In this document: positions 6,591 through 9,037 of the stretch, piece by piece
Position numbering within the stretch: position 1 is the first letter of the stretch
Layout of the letters: the number at the start of each line of letters is the position of its first letter
From: Deltaproteobacteria bacterium
GTDB lineage: Bacteria > Desulfobacterota > JADFXK01
DNA: 9,037 bases
Assembly (NCBI GenBank): GCA_015233295.1
Contig: JADFYC010000018.1
Location: 1-9,037, forward strand
Reading direction: 5' to 3'
Translations under genes and position numbers: made by a program
Notes under the pieces: model-generated
What the model was told of the DNA's origin: nothing
Seen by the model: only the letters and a program-made list of their open reading frames with translations
Databases searched by the model: none

Positions 6591-6620
6591 GGTATAGCCG
6601 AGGAAAGCAACCGATGTCAA
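6591..6620 (-). promoter_or_regulatory. dsrC promoter P2 (proximal)
   Basis: On the - strand a consensus TTGACA (6620-6615) is followed after 18 bp by TATACC (6596-6591, four of six). The predicted start near 6584 gives a leader of about 75 nt containing the AAGGGTC/GACCCTT hairpin. Weaker than the distal promoter. Confidence 0.4.
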
Positions 6621-6684
6621 GGATTACTATTTTCAGCCATAGAAATCCCTGCCTCGCCTCTTTCGCCAAGCCATCGAGCTAAAT

Positions 6685-6713
6685 TTAATAGCTTGAGGAA
6701 AGATAATTGTCAA
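6685..6713 (-). promoter_or_regulatory. dsrC promoter P1 (distal)
   Basis: On the - strand a perfect TTGACA (6713-6708) is followed after exactly 17 bp by TATTAA (6690-6685, four of six) in an AT-rich stretch. The predicted start is near 6678, giving a leader of about 170 nt. A T-rich upstream stretch (6720-6715) could act as a short UP-like element. Strong transcription suits DsrC, which is abundant in sulfate reducers. Confidence 0.65.
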
Positions 6714-6738
6714 GAAAAAAATCCTAAATCGCTTGCTA

Positions 6739-6759
6739 ATGGGTCAAGAAAGGACCCAT
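6739..6759. promoter_or_regulatory. Inverted repeat between the divergent dsrC and nitrilase promoters
   Basis: ATGGGTC (6739-6745) and GACCCAT (6753-6759) form perfect 7-bp arms around seven bases. It lies between the -35 box of dsrC P1 (6713) and that of the nitrilase promoter (6778), its centre about 71 and 64 bases upstream of the two predicted starts. These are usual positions for an activator site. There is no T-tract directly behind it on either strand, so it is not a terminator. The regulator is unknown. Confidence 0.5.
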
Positions 6760-6777
6760 GAAGCCGTCATTTTTTCT

Positions 6778-6806
6778 TTGACCACAACCAGGTGTTCTGT
6801 TATACC
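6778..6806 (+). promoter_or_regulatory. Promoter of the nitrilase-family gene
   Basis: TTGACC (6778-6783, five of six) and TATACC (6801-6806, four of six) are separated by exactly 17 bp. The predicted start near 6813 gives a leader of about 95 nt. It diverges from dsrC P1 with about 65 bases between the two -35 boxes. Confidence 0.5.
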
Positions 6807-6906
6807 GGTAAGCCCGCAAAGCACCCTCTGGTTAATCGTCGGCCCGGGAAGGGGGATAGTCCTCCCTCCGAGGCCGCAGAAGACCGCTGGAGGCAAAGGA
6901 GACGAT

Positions 6907-7743
6907 ATGCGTAACCTGACCATCGCGGCCGTATCCATGACTTCGCTGGTGGGCGATAAGCCGGCAAATTTGGCCAGAATGGACCACCTCTTGAGCCTGG
7001 CTGCCGCGGCCCGGGTGGAACTGGTCTGTTTCCCGGAATTAGGCATCACCGGGTACAGTCTCCATCCCGATCTCCTCCAGGTGGCCGAGCCAATCCCCGG
7101 TCCGTCCACCGGCCTGCTGTTGGCCATGGCCCGCCGTTATAACCTGGCCATTGTGGCCGGGTTGGTGGAGCGGGAGGACGCCGATCATCATTTTGTCTCT
7201 CAAGTGGCGGTCTCCCCGACCGGGTCTCTGGCCGTCTACCGCAAGACTCACCTCAGCCCGATGGAGCAAAAGCTGTTCACACCCGGAAATGAGCTCCAGA
7301 CGGCCACTATTTCAGACGTCCTATTCGGAATTCTGTTATGTTATGAAGGACATTTTCCGGAGCTAAGCACGATCTACGCCCTGCAAGGCGCAGAGGTCCT
7401 GCTGGTGCCCCATGCCTCCCCCGGCGAGGCGCCCCCGGACAGGCTGACCCGATGGCTCCGCTACCTCCCAGCCCGGGCCTATGATAATAGTGTGTTCCTG
7501 GTGGCGCTCAATCAATCCGGTGACAACCTCAACGGCTTGATCTTTCCCGGGGTGGCCTTTATTCTAGACCCTAAAGGCAGAATCCTGGCTGAGTGGACAG
7601 GGTACGGAGATAATATCCTGACCGCCGAGTTGAAGGCAGAAACACTCCTGGCCGTCCGCAATCAGACCATGGGCTATTTTCTCCCCCGCCGCCGGGTCGA
7701 TATGTATCATCCCATTCAATCGGCCCTCCCGCCACAAAAGTAA
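6907..7743 (+). CDS. Nitrilase-superfamily carbon-nitrogen hydrolase
   Basis: A 278-residue cytoplasmic hydrolase of the nitrilase superfamily, which cleaves amides, nitriles or N-carbamoyl compounds. The catalytic set is complete: Glu44 (CFPELGITGY), Lys113 (YRKTHLSP) and nucleophile Cys145 (GILLCYEGHFPE), with Glu120 (MEQKLFTPG) matching the second conserved glutamate. The C-terminal RRRVDMYHPI is the usual end motif. The substrate cannot be read from the sequence; the closest impression is of the amidase or N-carbamoyl amidohydrolase branches, not true nitrilases. The ATG at 6907 is chosen because AAAGGAG lies five bases before it and the protein then begins in the first beta-strand (MRNLTIAAVS). 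An in-frame start at 6733 would precede the predicted promoter. It is transcribed divergently from dsrC, so shared control is possible. It ends facing mglA. Confidence 0.9.
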   Translation: MRNLTIAAVSMTSLVGDKPANLARMDHLLSLAAAARVELVCFPELGITGYSLHPDLLQVAEPIPGPSTGLLLAMARRYNLAIVAGLVEREDADHHFVSQVAVSPTGSLAVYRKTHLSPMEQKLFTPGNELQTATISDVLFGILLCYEGHFPELSTIYALQGAEVLLVPHASPGEAPPDRLTRWLRYLPARAYDNSVFLVALNQSGDNLNGLIFPGVAFILDPKGRILAEWTGYGDNILTAELKAETLLAVRNQTMGYFLPRRRVDMYHPIQSALPPQK

Positions 7744-7915
7744 GACCACACCAGCAACCAGCTTGGACTTGAACTCTTGGCATGGGGGAAGTTTTGCCGG
7801 CGGGAAGTTAACTAATTTTGAATGATATGAACTAACAACGGCTATGACGAATCATAAGCAAGCCGGGAAAGGGCACCCGGTCCGGGCGAATCAAACGGCA
7901 AATGCCCCGCTGTTA
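7744..7915. other. Convergent gap between the nitrilase gene and mglA
   Basis: These 172 bases must hold the 3' ends of two convergent genes. The only clear structure is CCGGG (7863-7867) pairing with CCCGG (7876-7880), with a further CCGGG at 7882-7886 that could compete for CCCGG. No T-tract follows on either strand, so no intrinsic terminator can be called for either gene. Confidence 0.4.
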
Positions 7916-8548
7916 CTAGGCGTCAAGAGTCTTTTGCATTTTTTTCATCAGTTTTAATGAGACATCTTTTACAGTCATCTTGCATATCTGGCGCAGTGTC
8001 TCAAATACTCCGTTGCCGTTTAGGGCGCTGCATTCAAAGGCGGGAGCCTTCAGGTCGGCGTTCAGGTCCACGTCCATCACCTGGATGGGCAGCAGGGGAA
8101 CGTCATCTTCCTGCAGGTCACGCTTGTTGTATTGCATGACCAGGGGAATTTGGGCCAGGTCGATTTGCTTTTCCCACAGATTCTCTCTCAGATTCTTGAG
8201 ACTCTCAACGTTGTGGCCGCGTCTGACCTTGAGCGAATCGGCCACGAAAACTACGCCGTCCACTCCTTGCAGGACCAATTTCCGGCTGGCGTTATATCTT
8301 ACCTGACCGGGGACCGTGTAAAGCTGGATTTTGATCGCCAGGCCTTGAAAAGTGCCCAGTTGGAGCGGCAAGAAATCAAAATATAGAGTCCGGTCTCCCC
8401 GCGTGTTAATCTTGACCATGTTGCTCCGGAGATGCTCGGGTAGACAGTTGTAGATGTAGATCAAATTGCTGGTTTTACCTGATCGCCCAGGACCGTAGTA
8501 AACTATTTTGCAGTAGATTTCTTTGCTCTTGAGGTTGATCAGGGCCAT
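7916..8548 (-). CDS. mglA: MglA-type Ras-like small GTPase
   Basis: MglA is a cytoplasmic Ras-superfamily GTPase that sets front-rear polarity and drives gliding or type IV pilus motility in myxobacteria; relatives are widespread in Deltaproteobacteria and Thermus, often with unknown roles. The 210-residue protein carries the P-loop GPGRSGKTS (19-27), the switch region TRGDRTLYFDFLPL (49-62), the altered Walker B/G3 motif TVPGQ (78-82, in place of DxxGQ), the G4 motif NKRD (141-144) and SAL (174-176) as G5. The stretch VPGQVRYNASRK is diagnostic for the MglA group. The basic C-terminus (KLMKKMQKTLDA) has no lipidation cysteine. The ATG at 8548 has only a weak ribosome site (GGA, seven to eight bases away) and a TATACT box at 8571-8566 without a good -35. 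The GTPase-activating partner MglB is not in the window. Confidence 0.93.
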   Translation of the reverse strand: MALINLKSKEIYCKIVYYGPGRSGKTSNLIYIYNCLPEHLRSNMVKINTRGDRTLYFDFLPLQLGTFQGLAIKIQLYTVPGQVRYNASRKLVLQGVDGVVFVADSLKVRRGHNVESLKNLRENLWEKQIDLAQIPLVMQYNKRDLQEDDVPLLPIQVMDVDLNADLKAPAFECSALNGNGVFETLRQICKMTVKDVSLKLMKKMQKTLDA

Positions 8549-8969
8549 GGTTATTCCAATCTAATAGTATACGTGTGACTAGGCGGGTGGTTTGACAGGA
8601 CCTGGGTGGTCAACAAACATCTCATACTTAGACTCATCTTTTTTACTATATCATAAGGCATTTTCTGCAGCAATCGTTTTTTTTATGGCTGGGTAAAAAT
8701 GGGTGAGGCGGTTTTTTGGGGGGAGCACGCGGTTCATTTCGGACCGAGGAGAATGATTTGTATGTATATTGCAGCCGTAATGTGATAAACTTTAAGACAA
8801 GTACCTTTTATTCAGCTACCAAAAAATCAACCCGCAGGGGCCGCGGGAAAAGGAGAAAGCGCAAAAATTCCCTAACGGCATTTAGAATACTTGAGAAATC
8901 TCTACGCCCTGGCCTATCCTTAAACGTCCGCTGCGGCTAGATTTTTACCCGTTGTTTTTGGAGGCATCT
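8549..8969. other. Divergent intergenic region between mglA and the cytidylate-kinase-like gene
   Basis: Just upstream of mglA, GGGTGGT occurs twice (8585-8591 and 8604-8610), 19 bp apart, interlaced with TTGAC (8592-8596) and GTCAA (8609-8613). An eight-T tract lies at 8677-8684. On the - strand CCCGC and GCGGG (8847-8843, 8835-8831) form a short hairpin followed by TTGATTTTTT, a weak terminator-like element. No RNA gene is recognisable. A TTG-started ORF of 74 codons (8716-8940) has no ribosome site and an arginine/lysine-rich composition typical of chance reading frames. Confidence 0.5.
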
Positions 8970-9037
8970 GTGAACGTGCTAACCATTAGTTACCAATTGG
9001 GCTCAGGAGAACAAGAGCTGGGTGGCATGATTGCCGA
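8970..9037 (+). CDS. Cytidylate kinase-like family protein, N-terminal fragment
   Basis: Only the first 22 codons are in the window; the gene runs off the end. They start at GTG (8970), five bases after GGAGG (8960-8964), and read VNVLTISYQLGSGEQELGG with a following MIA. This matches the beginning of the cytidylate kinase-like family: a first beta-strand (TIS) followed by a QLGSG-type P-loop, where relatives usually have a GSGG nucleotide-binding turn. These proteins resemble CMP kinase, but many members are uncharacterised. The family call rests on a short motif, and the GTG start is supported by the ribosome site and by the position of the P-loop. Confidence 0.65.
   Translation, partial: MNVLTISYQLGSGEQELGGMIA

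Noticed and set aside
6733..6906. N-terminal extension of the nitrilase from an in-frame start at 6733
   Set aside because: It would begin upstream of the predicted promoter, run through the inverted repeat, and add 58 residues not found in the family; the ATG at 6907 has a good ribosome site.
8716..8940. TTG-started 74-codon ORF with an arginine/lysine-rich middle
   Set aside because: No ribosome site, no recognised motif, and the basic stretch comes from a GC-rich hairpin and purine-rich DNA. It is most likely the untranslated leader of the downstream kinase-like gene.

Overview
The window most likely comes from the chromosome of a moderately GC-rich, anaerobic, sulfur-metabolising bacterium of the former Deltaproteobacteria (Desulfobacterota). 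The best evidence is a dsrC gene with the full two-cysteine C-terminal arm of dissimilatory sulfite reductase partners, together with an MglA-type GTPase and a glutamate synthase split into separate polypeptides. The taxonomic placement is inference from gene content and protein similarity recalled from memory; no search was run.

Layout, left to right. On the + strand: an 882-residue protein that fuses the glutamine amidotransferase and GXGXG domains of glutamate synthase without the FMN domain (4-2652), with a hairpin terminator behind it; hisF (2925-3704); and a zinc-ribbon protein with a Tudor-like C-terminal domain (4012-4512). The last is preceded by a near-consensus promoter and a structured leader. 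On the - strand: an exported redoxin-like protein (5791-4538) with no ATG, GTG or TTG where its signal peptide begins, and dsrC (6508-6191) with a strong terminator. The dsrC gene and a + strand nitrilase-family amidohydrolase (6907-7743) diverge from a promoter region that carries two similar inverted repeats. A - strand mglA (8548-7916) converges on the nitrilase gene. A cytidylate-kinase-like gene on the + strand starts at 8970 and runs off the window.

The genes look like single transcription units, not one pathway operon: each has its own upstream gap, and recognisable promoters lie ahead of hisF (weak), the zinc-ribbon gene, dsrC (two) and the nitrilase gene. The functions are amino-acid metabolism (glutamate and histidine synthesis), sulfur redox chemistry (DsrC, perhaps the exported redoxin), nitrogen-bond hydrolysis and cell polarity or motility. 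I see no rRNA, tRNA, CRISPR array, insertion sequence or phage gene. I do not see a clear new multigene system. The most interesting signals are the regulatory architecture between dsrC and the nitrilase gene, the structured leader of the zinc-ribbon gene, and the odd start and altered active site of the redoxin.
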